This document shows, in pieces, positions 32,601 through 43,026 of a stretch of DNA of 64,000 nucleotides. The first letter of the stretch is position 1, and the number at the start of each line of letters is the position of its first letter. Both the position numbers and the translations under genes were made by a program. This DNA comes from Ustulina deusta. Its lineage: Eukaryota; Ascomycota; Sordariomycetes; Xylariales; Xylariaceae. The DNA lies in assembly GCA_023159155.1 (NCBI GenBank), contig JAJNNX010000014.1, positions 744,001 through 808,000 on the forward strand, written 5' to 3'. The notes beneath the pieces were generated by a model. The model was not told the DNA's origin. It searched no databases and was given only the letters and a program-made list of their open reading frames with translations.

Positions 32601-34737
32601 CCAGCGACTTCCGGTGCTAGAAGAAAATTGGACTCCCTATTTACATACCCTTGAGGGTCATACCCGCACTGTGTGTTCAGTCGCGTTTTCGCCAGATGGC
32701 AGTCTGCTAGCTTCCGGATCATGGGATCACACAGTTCGGCTCTGGAACCCCATCACGGGGGCAGCGCTACATACGCTAGAGGGCCATTTGGGTAGCGTTC
32801 GTGACATGGCGTTCTCCCCCAATGGAGTCGAGCTAGCGTCTTGTGTATATAATTGGGTAGGTCAAATTGACCCAGGTCCAGTCCGGGTATGGGACCCGAC
32901 CTCAGGAACGGCGATACATAAGTTAGGAGCCGATGTTCGGGGGTTCGTCAAGTTGGTCTTTTCGGCCGACGGCAACCAAATAGTCTCTGGATCGGTGGAC
33001 AATACGGTCTATGTTTGGGACGCGGCCAAGGGCACAGTCCGGCATATACTAAAGTGTGACGGGAATCTATTCGGTATTACATGTCTAGCCTTCTCTCCAG
33101 ATGGTAGCCAGCTAGCCGCTGGATTGCGCGAGTTCAGCGCTGGATTGGACAAGGTCAGGGATGATCCTTCTCTTTACATGTATCTCTGGGACCTTAGCAC
33201 CGGAAAACGGCTGCATTTGATGAATGGTCACGTGGGCGGTGTTCGTACCCTATCATTCTCGCCCAACGGCAAACAGCTGGCTTCGGGATCAGAAGATGGG
33301 GTTATCCAACTTCGGGAGCCGACGAGAGGAAGATTGCTGTACACGCTAACTGGCGATGGCCCGATTAAGGCATTAGCCTTTTCTCCAGACAGCAGACGCC
33401 TAGCCTCCCTGTCTAAAACAATCCAGCTTTGGGACCCCACTACTGGGGTTGCACAACAGACACTGCAAGACCATTCTGGCCGGTACGAATACCTGCTAAA
33501 ATTCTCTCCGGACGGTAGCACGCTAGCGTGTGCTTCAGGTAACATACTTCTGCTATATGATTCCGTGGCAGGAACGATGCTGCACATGCTAGAGGGTCAT
33601 AGTGACACGATTTGCGCACTCGCCTTCTCGCCAAACGGCAGGCAACTAGCTTCCGCATCTGGTGATGGCACAGTCCGTCTCTGGGACCCTACTGCCAAAG
33701 CATTACCGCTTCACCAAAAGGCTAATTTAGGAACGGTTGACGAAGTAATCTTTTCATCTGATGGTAACCGACTAGCTTCTTTAACAATAATTAGAGAAAT
33801 CCAGCTCTGGGATCTGGCGACGGGGGCCGAGCTGTGTAACATAGCAGCTGATTCTATACACAAACCTCATATAATAGCCTTTTCGCCAAATGGCGAAGAG
33901 CTGGTCTCTGGATCATACGATGGCTCAGTCTGCATCTGGGATCCAGTTACGGGGGCGGCACTAAAAAGACTTAGCCATCCTGATGGGCCTGTCGCTTTCA
34001 ACAAATATGCATGGCGCCAATGCCTGGCGCTGTCGCCTAATGTTTCTAGCCCAGTTAACGAACCGTACGGCCGTGGGTGTGCGATTCGGCTCTGGGACTA
34101 TACAACGGGGGTACGACTGCATAGGCTGGAAGGTCATACTAGCAATGTTATAGGACTAGTATTTTCACCAGATGGCAGCCGGCTCGCCTCTAGGTCACGC
34201 GATAGGACAATCCGGCTCTGGGATACTGCTACTGGGGTAATGCTGCATACATTAGAGAGTCATACAACCCCGGCTCACGTGATGGCGTTCTCTCCAAATA
34301 GCAGCCGACTGGCGTCATCAAGTACGCGTTTTAGCACCGATGAATCGATCCGGATTTGGGATCTCGCTGCCGGAGAGTTGTTATACATGCTCGATGGTTC
34401 ACCTGATAAATTGGCCTTCTCCGCAGATGGAAATCATCTACTTTCCGGCCATTTCTATAAAGGAAACAAATCGAAGCTCTGGGACCTATCGACAAGGGCG
34501 GTACTGGACACGCTGGACTGCCATCCAGTCTTGGTTGCTGCAGCTGCATCTTGGAATAGTCAAGATAAATCGCAAGCATTATACTTATTGGATTCAAGTG
34601 GCCGCTGGATCACTCGGAATAACCAGAAAGTCATCCTTCTCCCCCACGACCAGCGGGCAAGGGCCTGTAGCATTTGGGGTAAAAAGTTAGCTATAGGGCG
34701 ACATGCTGGGGGGGTTAAGATTCTTGAATTCGAGTGA
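29686..34737 (+). pseudogene. NLR-like protein: SesB-type hydrolase, NACHT, WD40 repeats; probably decayed
   Basis: This matches fungal STAND/NLR proteins thought to act in non-self recognition and regulated cell death. Exon 1 (29686-29771) and exon 2 (from 29822) encode an alpha/beta-hydrolase domain (IILIHGLQGHPRNTW; nucleophile elbow IAHSLGGL; FFGTPHRGG at about 30304). Exons 30594-30762 and 30924-32355 give a linker and a NACHT domain with Walker A GEPGKGKTML and Walker B YFVIDGLDEC. WD40 repeats fill 32614-34737. Three joints fail. No GT donor joins about 30180 to the exon at 30225 in frame. The segment that normally lies between the NACHT and the SFLRIQ...HQSVKDYL helix is missing about 100 or more residues near 31770. 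The intron 32356-32400 joins out of frame by one base. An unusual isoform or an assembly error cannot be excluded. Confidence 0.72.
32620..34737 (+). repeat. About 14 WD40 repeats of the NLR-like gene
   Basis: The frame 32614-34737 is open for 707 codons and contains roughly 14 repeats of 40-50 residues. The best ones read LEGHTRTVCSVAFSPDG, SGSWDHTVRLW and LEGHSDTICALAFSPNG. Repeats 2, 4 and 11 have insertions, and the last has lost the pattern. The repeats differ strongly from each other, unlike the near-identical WD repeats of rapidly diversifying HET/NWD receptors, so I infer an old array. It would form two seven-bladed propellers, the sensor part of the protein. Confidence 0.82.
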
Positions 34738-37572
34738 TGGCTGTAATAGATGCTAGTGAACTAGTCTGGGGAATCAGAGATCGTTTTCCTTTGCTTCAAT
34801 TTCGCGGATGACCTGACTCGCCAGTTCTACTGATGGGGTTAAACAAGAACAACTGTCTGAACCTCGTTTCAATCTCCACCAATTATATGCTGGTATACCT
34901 CTATGCGTTCAAAAGTCAACCTGTTAGCCTTTATTCACTTGGCGCAACAGCAAACGAGCCTGGCTTGGAAGATCTTTATCGCCAGTAAAAGTTGCCATTT
35001 CTAAATACCATATATTACTTAAATCGTTCTCTAAGGCGCCCTTATCTGCAGAAGTATCTATAAAAACGTACAGCGTTGTATTTAAAATCCCTTCCAAGCT
35101 TATTATATAACTCTTATTGTTTTTGAAAATTTCGAGCTTTTTTTCAAGTGTAATACTCCTTTTAATCTCAGTTTGTGCAAGATCCAACTATGCATCAAAA
35201 AGAAAATCATATTAGCTCCCTATGATATCACTCTTTCCTTTTCGCTTATATTATTGAAGACTTGTGTTCTAGAATCCGGCACAATTAAGGCGCAGCTGCA
35301 GGTTGGGCATTTGCAAGTCCTTTTATTTTGCGCCGGCGTTCAGACGTACTAAACTAAACTAGTTCGTTTATTATTGCCTTTCCAAATGCCGCTACTAAGT
35401 CTATTCCCTAAGACCTTTTGTATAATTTGGCTTAGGCCCAGAATAGCTGTAATCCGACCCGACGGTATCCTAAGCAGTTGAGTCCTATATGTTTGTAGTA
35501 GTTGGCGATATGCAGCCAAGTGCTTATCTGTAACAAGAGGTTAAGAATGAGATGCTTCGCAGTGTATTAATGGGCTCATGTTCTGTGACTGGGAAGCTAT
35601 ATGGCTGTAGAAATATAGCTTAACTCTTGTTTTATTTAGCAATTATATATACCCCGGCGCCTATCAGGATTATGCTCAGAAGCGGTAGTATTTCGACATT
35701 TACAGCGAATTACGCCGTCCCCGTAGTCGAGGATTCGCTCGCTGAGGATTTGTTCTTGCAGAGTCCAAGCTTCCGCCTCGACTGGGCTTCCCGTTGCTTC
35801 CGTGAATGGGAAGTTCGTGGCAAGATAGACGGCTAGATAAGCTTTTCTAGTGCCCAGCAGTATGAGATGGCAACAAATTCATTGCGAACCTCGTCAAGTT
35901 GAAGGCGACTTCTAGGCGATGCCCATCATCTTGACCGGAGTTGCCAGCCTGCTGAAATTTCGCGCATCCATCAGGCTGAGTGGCTTCCTCTTCATCAGAA
36001 GATTGCCCTGGACTCAAACAGCGAGACGTCTCCCCCCGTGCTCCATGATAGAAGCCTGGAGAATAGTCTTGGGGATCTAAGACGCTCGCAAAGGGCAATG
36101 CAAAGGGAGCGCGGAGATTCGATGATGACGGCGTGTCGGTTACTGACCAAGTCGTATAGATGCACGCCTAGGTCATAATCAAACTAATGCAAATAGTAGT
36201 GTAATGATGCACGTAACGATGCCCTGTGTTAGTTGGGGTCAGTTGCAGGTTTTACCTGCAGGGGTTGGGCCTCGATACGTGCCTTACAACCCTAACCCTC
36301 GAACACACTCGTGGTGTTCCGACGCTTCTGCTGGCCTCACATTGGAGAATCACGACAGCTGCAAATTAATAGTAGAGAGAGCTAAAGCAACTGTATTGGG
36401 AGGATGCGAATGTGAATTACATCGAGTGGCAGCTTTGGCAAAAGGTATCTCGCAGGCAGGGTATTTCTGAGCATAACTTTTGGATCAGTTAAATGATTTC
36501 AAAGGAACATACAGCTCTAATTATCGTGTATCGATCGCCTTTTGTCGGCATAACTATCAGCCCTCTCGACTGTTGGTTCGTAATAACTACTGAGACAGTG
36601 CGGGTTGTTTTTACCTTCGGGTTTAGCCGAAACTACAGATTTAAAAAAAAAAAAAGGGTTAACTAGCTCCTAAATATAATTATATAGTTAGCTAGTTTCC
36701 ATTTACATACAAATAATGAGTAGTTGGCATGGTTGTGGATCCTGACGTAATAGCCTAAATGGGCACTAGGAAACAGCCCTTGGCAGCTGGTACTGACACT
36801 GTCGATTCTCTCTATCTACATTAGAATCACTCATCTCCAATCTCCAGTTGACCCTAATGCTCTCCGATATTCTCACCCCAGAAGAGGATATACCGAACTA
36901 GCTTTCATTGCTATAGCAAACCAGATCAATTTTCCCTTACTCGCGGTGCTCGGTTGGGGGGAGTTTAGCCGTGTGTGGATCCACTCACGTGATCCTATCC
37001 ATATAGCTAAGGTAGCTTTAGTCCGTAGATTGATAGATAAGGACCATCACCATTACAATACAGATTCATCATTCAAAGATATAACAGTACCAACCCACAC
37101 ATATTACTGGGATAAATACCTCGAACCCCAGTCAGATAGCGGGATCCGAATATGGAGTGCTCTAATTATACCATCTGCAACCCACAGGACGGGGGGTTTC
37201 ATGTGACATTTACTAACGAAATTTGTACGAGATTTCTTGATTTAAGTTGTTATTACAGCATTTACCTTATGTTAAACTAATTAAAGGAAGAATTGCGGTA
37301 ATAAAGCACAATTTATGTTTAAAACTACTGAATTAATATGTCTATGTAAGATCTTGTTAAAATGGAATAAGGGTTTGGCTATAGCGCTAGGCGTGGCAAC
37401 AAAATGGAACACAACGATAACTACTAGATTAAGTTCGGGGTATATAAAACGCTGCCAAAGAAAAAAAATAGTTAAACACAATAAAAACCGGGCCTATGGG
37501 GTGATTCGGCCGCCAAACCCTTAACTCCATACACCTCCTAGGTATACTTAGCAAGACTGTCGCTAATACAAC
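34738..37572. other. Gene-poor interval, 2.8 kb
   Basis: No gene is supported. Open frames at 35627-35836 (+), 35847-36098 (-) and 36946-37206 (+) are short and show no domain. The segment 35700-36100 has near-genic base composition and may be a relic. An A-run lies at about 36642-36655, within an AT-rich patch that ends near 36720. Nothing RNA-like was seen. Confidence 0.45.
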
Positions 37573-39081
37573 TCATACTACCCTGTCTCCAAGTTCCTTG
37601 TCGCTCTTTGGCAGCCATGAGGGCCTAGATGCCTTTCCTCGAACTATAGTGTCAATGTCAGCCTGGCACGACTTGCCATGGACCATTAGTCCCCAATAGT
37701 GAAGGTCGTTCACACTGCTCAACAAAAGCCCAACGCTGTCAAGCTTGGAACAATCCCCACAATGCATGCTAAACATAGTACAACCAGTCCAATCATCATA
37801 GGTCTTCGGCATAGTATACCAGAGCTCCCACGTTGATCCTACGAATGTGATGCCATAGTGCTGCATCTGGAGCTTCTGCTCCTCCGACCAATTGTTGTCC
37901 TCATTCTTTACCCGGAGCGCTGCGCGCTTTAAACGCCAACGATTATACAATGCTATTGCTGAAGCAACGGCAACCTGGTTTTGGGCTGTAGTGGCAGCCT
38001 CATCGTTCTTCTTGAATTCGATCGTAAGATACGGGGAAAATGCTCGCTTCTGTACAACTGAGACATACTTCTTAACGTTATCGCGGAAAACAAGCGGGAA
38101 AGCTTGGAGAGAGATGTAATACGCGCAGTCTGGGCGAATGTCCCACTCGTATGATTTCTCAGATGACGCAATACGTGGGGGTTTCTCCCATTGATTTGGC
38201 GATGGCTTCTGAATAAGTTGTAGCATGCGCACTGGGAGCCAGCGCTCATCGGATGTCTCTAGCAGCGCTGGAATCCGACGTTCATCAAGCAATATATCGT
38301 GAAGAGCATATGCCGAATACTCCGCTTCATTGCATCCGTATGTGTTCATGGCGCAATATTCCTGTTGGATGCGCTCTTTGCGCTCTGTGTCGGGTTCTAG
38401 CCACAGGTGAAGAGGGAGCACCTTTTTGTAGGCATTGAGGCGCTCTGTACGATCCTTGGGGAGCCCTGAAAAGCGGAAGTGATCGTAAAAGCTATTTGTT
38501 AAGCTTTGTTTCTCGATTGTAATCCCGTGTGGTGCCAGAACTGATGTCTCGAAGTCCAGATCGTTAACTTTAGCGGCCGGTTCGTTTTTCGCTCGAATGC
38601 CTAAGGATGTCGGTGTAGTAGACGTTTGTTGCTGGCGCCGTCTGGATGTTGAGGTCGATGCTGACGTTAGGGTTTCTGTTGCAGATGGTGTTCTCTTTTT
38701 ATTTCCCCTCTTCCCCCTCGAGCTCTCTGTGTCGTTGTCGTATGTCATGACGCTCTGCCACAGCTGTGCAATATGCTCCGGATCGGTGGCAGCAACGTCG
38801 GAGCAATAGATATGCGAAGCCAGCGGCTGATGAAAGCGCAATCGCGACGATGGCAATGATGAGTCGGATGGTGGCAGTGGCTTCGAAGCCCGCTTGCGGG
38901 CAGTGGAATTAACGGTTGGGTGGGTGTAGTGAGGGTTAGTGCAAGTCTCCTCGGGGCATGTTGGGGGCTGCCTGCTGCGGGGTTGAAGCCGCTGCATCTT
39001 ATTACTGGAGCCTTCGGATGTTCGATTGCGATCCCGGACCGGCGGGCGTTGGTCGTCATAAAACGTATGTGAAGCCATCAT
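37573..39081 (-). CDS. Fungal PD-(D/E)XK nuclease-like domain protein
   Basis: From the Met pair at 39081 the protein is 502 residues; the frame is open 31 codons further upstream. The first 150 residues are Ser/Thr/Arg-rich and probably disordered, with a basic stretch (RGKRGNKKR) that could be a nuclear signal. The second half has the layout of the nuclease-like domain common in expanded fungal families: WDIRPDCAYYIS near residue 317 supplies the PD, and SPYLTIEFKKN near 354 supplies E-x-K. A helix follows (QVAVASAIALYNRWRLK). Catalytic activity is inferred only from these residues. The role is unknown; such genes are often variable between strains. A LINE remnant lies about 360 bases beyond its 5' end. 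Confidence 0.65.
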   Translation of the reverse strand: MMASHTFYDDQRPPVRDRNRTSEGSSNKMQRLQPRSRQPPTCPEETCTNPHYTHPTVNSTARKRASKPLPPSDSSLPSSRLRFHQPLASHIYCSDVAATDPEHIAQLWQSVMTYDNDTESSRGKRGNKKRTPSATETLTSASTSTSRRRQQQTSTTPTSLGIRAKNEPAAKVNDLDFETSVLAPHGITIEKQSLTNSFYDHFRFSGLPKDRTERLNAYKKVLPLHLWLEPDTERKERIQQEYCAMNTYGCNEAEYSAYALHDILLDERRIPALLETSDERWLPVRMLQLIQKPSPNQWEKPPRIASSEKSYEWDIRPDCAYYISLQAFPLVFRDNVKKYVSVVQKRAFSPYLTIEFKKNDEAATTAQNQVAVASAIALYNRWRLKRAALRVKNEDNNWSEEQKLQMQHYGITFVGSTWELWYTMPKTYDDWTGCTMFSMHCGDCSKLDSVGLLLSSVNDLHYWGLMVHGKSCQADIDTIVRGKASRPSWLPKSDKELGDRVV

Positions 39082-39429
39082 CGTTGCGTTGGAGATCCGG
39101 CGAGGGGCACAGCTGGGTCGTCTTGGACGGTGCGCTGTCGATGAATGAAGACAGGCGCAATTGTTGAGGAACACGGTTGTTGAAGAAAGAAGCGAGGGAT
39201 GAGAGGACAGCGGATGAGTTAGAGTGGTGGTGCTCGATTAGAAACAAGTAAATAAACAAGGCCTGCTCGCTATAGTGGGGCGTGATGACGGACTTCTGCA
39301 CTGCCACAGTGGGCCAGCACCAAGCCACATAAATCGGGTAGGGAACAGAGCGAGATGAACTACATACAGTGTGTGTGGCGCCTTAGAACCGGGATTTTAG
39401 TGCGTGTTCTGCCTTAACCAATGTTGGCC

Positions 39430-39445
39430 GCCTAGGAGTGTAAAG
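39430..39445 (+). repeat. 16-bp target-site duplication of the truncated LINE insertion, first copy
   Basis: GCCTAGGAGTGTAAAG here is repeated exactly at 40075-40090. It lies immediately next to the (TAG)n run, which is the complement of the element's simple-repeat tail, as expected for a minus-strand insertion. Confidence 0.75.
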
Positions 39446-40074
39446 TAGTAGTAGTAGTAGTATTATTAACGTCTATCCTAGGTTTCTGCGGCTAACTTAA
39501 TTAGGCATAACAGTAGCTAAGCCCGGTCGATATGCAGTCCCCTCACATAACCAATTCTAATTTATGCTTGGATAAACAGCAGTATGTACTATAAGTACCT
39601 ATTTGCCCGTGTACCGACCTAAGTAAACAAATAGGTAAGTATCCTAGTTCGATTGCCCCTAGTATACCTAGTACGCCAAAAAAAAAATACTACAAGCAAG
39701 TCTATATTAACCCAAACAGTATACTCCCGATATACTTCTAAAGTATACTATGGTTTGCTAACAAAAAAAATTTTGCTTGCTTATATTTTTAATAATATAT
39801 ATATCGCAAGCAAATATAATATTTGCGTTATTATAACTTAGCTTTACTTATCGATTTAGAAAGCATGCACCGTACAAAAAACCCTTCGCTAGAAGCAAAA
39901 CTATATGAAATCTTTAACAATAGCACACACGCGCGTATAATGCCGTCGGACCTTTCCGGTAGACCTTATATTTCCATGCTTTACGCGCGAAGCTGGCAAT
40001 ACTTGGAAAATATCCCTATTGCAGCAAGTTGTAGGGCCGTTCCAAGAAGCAGAAAATAAAAAGGAAGGAAGGAT
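39446..40074 (-). mobile_element. Truncated LINE insertion, minus strand
   Basis: The 629 bases between two exact 16-bp repeats begin, on the minus strand's 3' side, with a (TAC)n tail. About 110 bases related to the 3' UTR of the complete LINE at 9.9-15.8 kb adjoin it: the shared stem GGATAGACGTTAAT, the partner GTTTATCC, and the block CATAAAT ... GTGAGGG. Further inside (39600-40070) I cannot recognise LINE sequence. That part is AT-rich and holds an inverted repeat around 39774-39820 (TTTGCTTGC / GCAAGCAAA), so a diverged LINE body or a nested insert is possible. Confidence 0.68.
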
Positions 40075-40090
40075 GCCTAGGAGTGTAAAG
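40075..40090 (+). repeat. 16-bp target-site duplication of the truncated LINE insertion, second copy
   Basis: This is the exact copy of 39430-39445. The bases outside the repeat differ, which limits it to 16 bp, the same length as the duplication around the complete LINE. Confidence 0.75.
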
Positions 40091-40691
40091 GTTAAGGAAG
40101 TCACAGTCAGATTCCCACTGTATTTAGCCGACAGTTGTACGCTACAGACCCCTCCATTGACAATACAACATCTTTTTGGCTTTGCCAGCCATTTTCTGTG
40201 GGAAGGGGGTTGTTAGTGATCTCCCTTAATCTTCGATCGGGCCGGGTCTCTTTTAAGTAACGCCTCTTACGTATTCTACTAAATCGGTCCATCAGCTTCA
40301 ATACATAAGAAATTATTCCGATATGTTGATCCTAAGTAGTGTTAAGGGACAAATTGTAGTTGTTAGTTAATCTCGCGATCTATTAGTTAGCTTGAACAAG
40401 GTTTAAGAGTTTTGGACGTATAATAGCTAATATACCTTCGCTTTTAACAAAGAAAGAATAACTAAGTGAAACAAAGGTTAACTATGCTTAGTCTATTTCT
40501 ATATGTATATTGTTATAGCCTAAAGAAAAAAATAATAAGAAGAACTAAATTCAAATTAGTTCGCTTTAACATTCTTAGTGAAATATTTTAGTATATATTT
40601 TCACTCAGTCATTCTGTTTTTGTTAAAAACAAAGGCATAGAACTTAAACAAAAGTTAACACAAGCACTAGATCTTTGTTTAGCTGTTCCTA
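40091..40691. other. AT-rich intergenic DNA
   Basis: No gene is supported. From about 40310 to 40680 the sequence is AT-rich but not as extreme as after 41.75 kb. Confidence 0.45.
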
Positions 40692-41390
40692 TTGGATGCA
40701 CTGGTTCGATTCCATTGTATATTCCATTTCTACGTCAGACCAGATGAGCTGAGCAATGTCCTGGCCGATATCCCCGAGCGCAAGTTTACCAGATCTACAA
40801 TGCATCCGGACAACGTTGACACCATGATTTCGCCAAACCCGATTCTAGTTAAGAGTTCTAGGATTGAGGGCCTGTTTGATAAGATATCTGGCTGGTGTAG
40901 CATTTCCACAGGCTTCACAATGGTGTTCGTCAGTTTCTCCTGTCCAAAAAATATCCTTGAAAAGGAACTAGAAGTCGTGCAAGCTGTGTATGCAAAGATT
41001 CTGAAACACAGAAACTGAACAATGAAGAACAAGATGAAGACGATGAGATGAGCGACATTGATCAAGAGAAGGTCTCAGAGGCAAAGCCTGCTGCCGGTAC
41101 TCCTAACAACCCAGAACTCAAGCGTCACTGGTGGCTGGAGAATGGGTTCTCGCTCGCTTTTCAGGTGTGCCGGGAGCCAAGTGGTTCCTTTATCACCTCG
41201 ACATGGGCAGCGCTAGAGGCGACTTCTACAGCCACCGCATCGCTACTGACGAGATCAACTTCCGAAATGCTTCGCCCGAACTTGGCCTCATAAAGTATAA
41301 ATATTGGGAGAACTACATGATGCAAAGGCAGTATCGGCTCTGCAGTTTGATCAGAAGCTCATAGAGGGCACAAGTTGGGGTAATATCAAG
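40692..41390 (+). pseudogene. Unrecognised gene fragments, frame-shifted
   Basis: Two neighbouring coding-like stretches have balanced composition in an AT-rich setting. The first (40692-41018, 108 residues) reads VRPDELSNVLADIPERKF. The second begins near 41021 with an acidic stretch (EEQDEDDEMSDIDQ), then changes frame twice: WWLENGFSLAF, next GAKWFLYHLDMGSARGDF, next QFDQKLIEGTSWGNIKG to about 41390. The text reads like real protein but needs frame changes or short introns I cannot place. I do not recognise the family. It is probably the remnant of one gene cut off by the AT-rich block. Confidence 0.4.
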
Positions 41391-41692
41391 GGTTAGTGCA
41401 TTTCTGGAAAATCTCATCTCGTCTTTCGTCTCAAATCCTGTTCATTTCTCTTATTCTTCTGCCTTGCTTCCATCCGATGTTCAGTTCTGAGTTGCAGCTG
41501 ATCCTTTAACAGTACGTACTCGCTGTAGGCTCCAATACACAACATTAGAACATCCCATATCGAGTGTACAAAAACAACTAGCACGAATCGTATCGAGTTC
41601 GAGAGACCGTAACTGACCTTGTATTAACGTTTGAAAGACCGAGGTTTAGCGAGACTTGGCCACCAAGATCACAGAAAAAGCGAATCAAGGAC
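41391..41692. other. Boundary segment before the AT-rich block
   Basis: About 300 bases of ordinary composition with no gene that I can support. It ends at the TA duplication of the Fot1-like transposon, so it marks the last undegraded DNA before the RIPed block. Confidence 0.5.
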
Positions 41693-41694
41693 TA

Positions 41695-41736
41695 AGCTAA
41701 CACCCCCCCTTGCGAACCACCCCATCGCAACCCAGC
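41695..41736 (+). repeat. Terminal inverted repeat, left (42 bp)
   Basis: It starts AGCTAACACCCCCCCTT and ends ACCCAGC. It pairs with 48678-48719 on the opposite strand, 39 of 42 positions identical; the three differences are all transitions, as expected for RIP. Confidence 0.85.
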
Positions 41737-42787
41737 TAAAAACGCACTATTAACCCTAACCACCTTAATTAAAAATTATTAAATAACGCAACTATGTTTA
41801 GTTCTTATGTTTTTTTATTATTTTTTTTTTTTTTAGAATTGATTTTTTTTATTGCAATATTTTTATATAGCAACTAATAATATATAGCAGCTATAGTTCG
41901 TATTGCTTAACTTAGTATTTTATAAAAATAAGCAGCTATTTAATAAAGTATTAACTAGTTATATATATACTATTGCTTTAATAGTATTTTAACTAAAAAA
42001 TAGTTATATTAATATTTTTAGATTTTATTTATATATTTTAAAATTAAACTAATTAATTAGGCTATTAGTTAAGCTAAGCTAAGCTTTATATTTTTAATAA
42101 TTAAATTTAAGTATATAGCTAAATATATATTATTAGTTTTTAAAAACCTTAAAATATTTAAAAAGTTATAGTATATACGTTTTTTTTTTGTAATTTTAAA
42201 CTAAAAATTGCTAGATTAATATTTATTAGCTATTTATATATTAATAAAACAATTATAGCTAATATTAAGCTATTTTTTAAATGTTTTAAAGCTTTTAAAT
42301 TAGCAAATATATTTCTAGAACAATTTTTTAATATTAATAAAATAAGTATTAACTAAAGCATAAAAAAAGTTATTAGGTTGTTTATAAAGTTTTAATATAT
42401 ATAGCTTTAAAAAAAAACGTTAAAAAAAACAAATAAATAATATTTTTTAAATATAAATTATAATTTATTTAAAAATTAATAGTTTAAAATTTTATTTAAT
42501 AAATAAACTTGTAATTTTATTATTATTAATTGGCTTATTAATATTTTTATTTTATTTATTGAAAATTATTTCAATAATATATAAGTTATACTAATATATA
42601 ATAGCTATAATTTATATATAAATAATAATTTTTTATAACTTTGTTTTTTAAATAAAATATAGTTTATTTTTTATAAATTATATTATAACTATGTTATATA
42701 AACATTAGATATTAGAATTTTTAGTTTATTAAAAAAAAAGTTTAAAAATAAAGTTAAAAAAATATAATTGTAATATATAAATAGGCT

Positions 42788-43026
42788 TGTAATTATAATA
42801 GTTAATATAGTCTTAGTAAGACCTGCAAGCATTTTAGACCTATATAGCAATAAAATAAAAAATCTATATATAAACCAACCTATAACTTTATAGCTATATA
42901 TATAAAATCTATATTTATTTATTTTATAAATTTTAATTTTAATTTTTTTTTTTTTTTTAGCTTAAAGTTTTTGTTTATAATATTAATAAACTAGCTATAA
43001 AAGCTTTATTTAACTAATTATAATAT
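42788..43026 (+). repeat. 5' LTR of element G1
   Basis: It matches 47772-48011 through the blocks ACCTATATAGCAATAAAATAAA, AGCTATATATATA, a long T-run followed by AGCTTA, and ATTAATAAACTAGCTA. Differences are mostly transitions. It begins TGTAAT. Confidence 0.75.
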
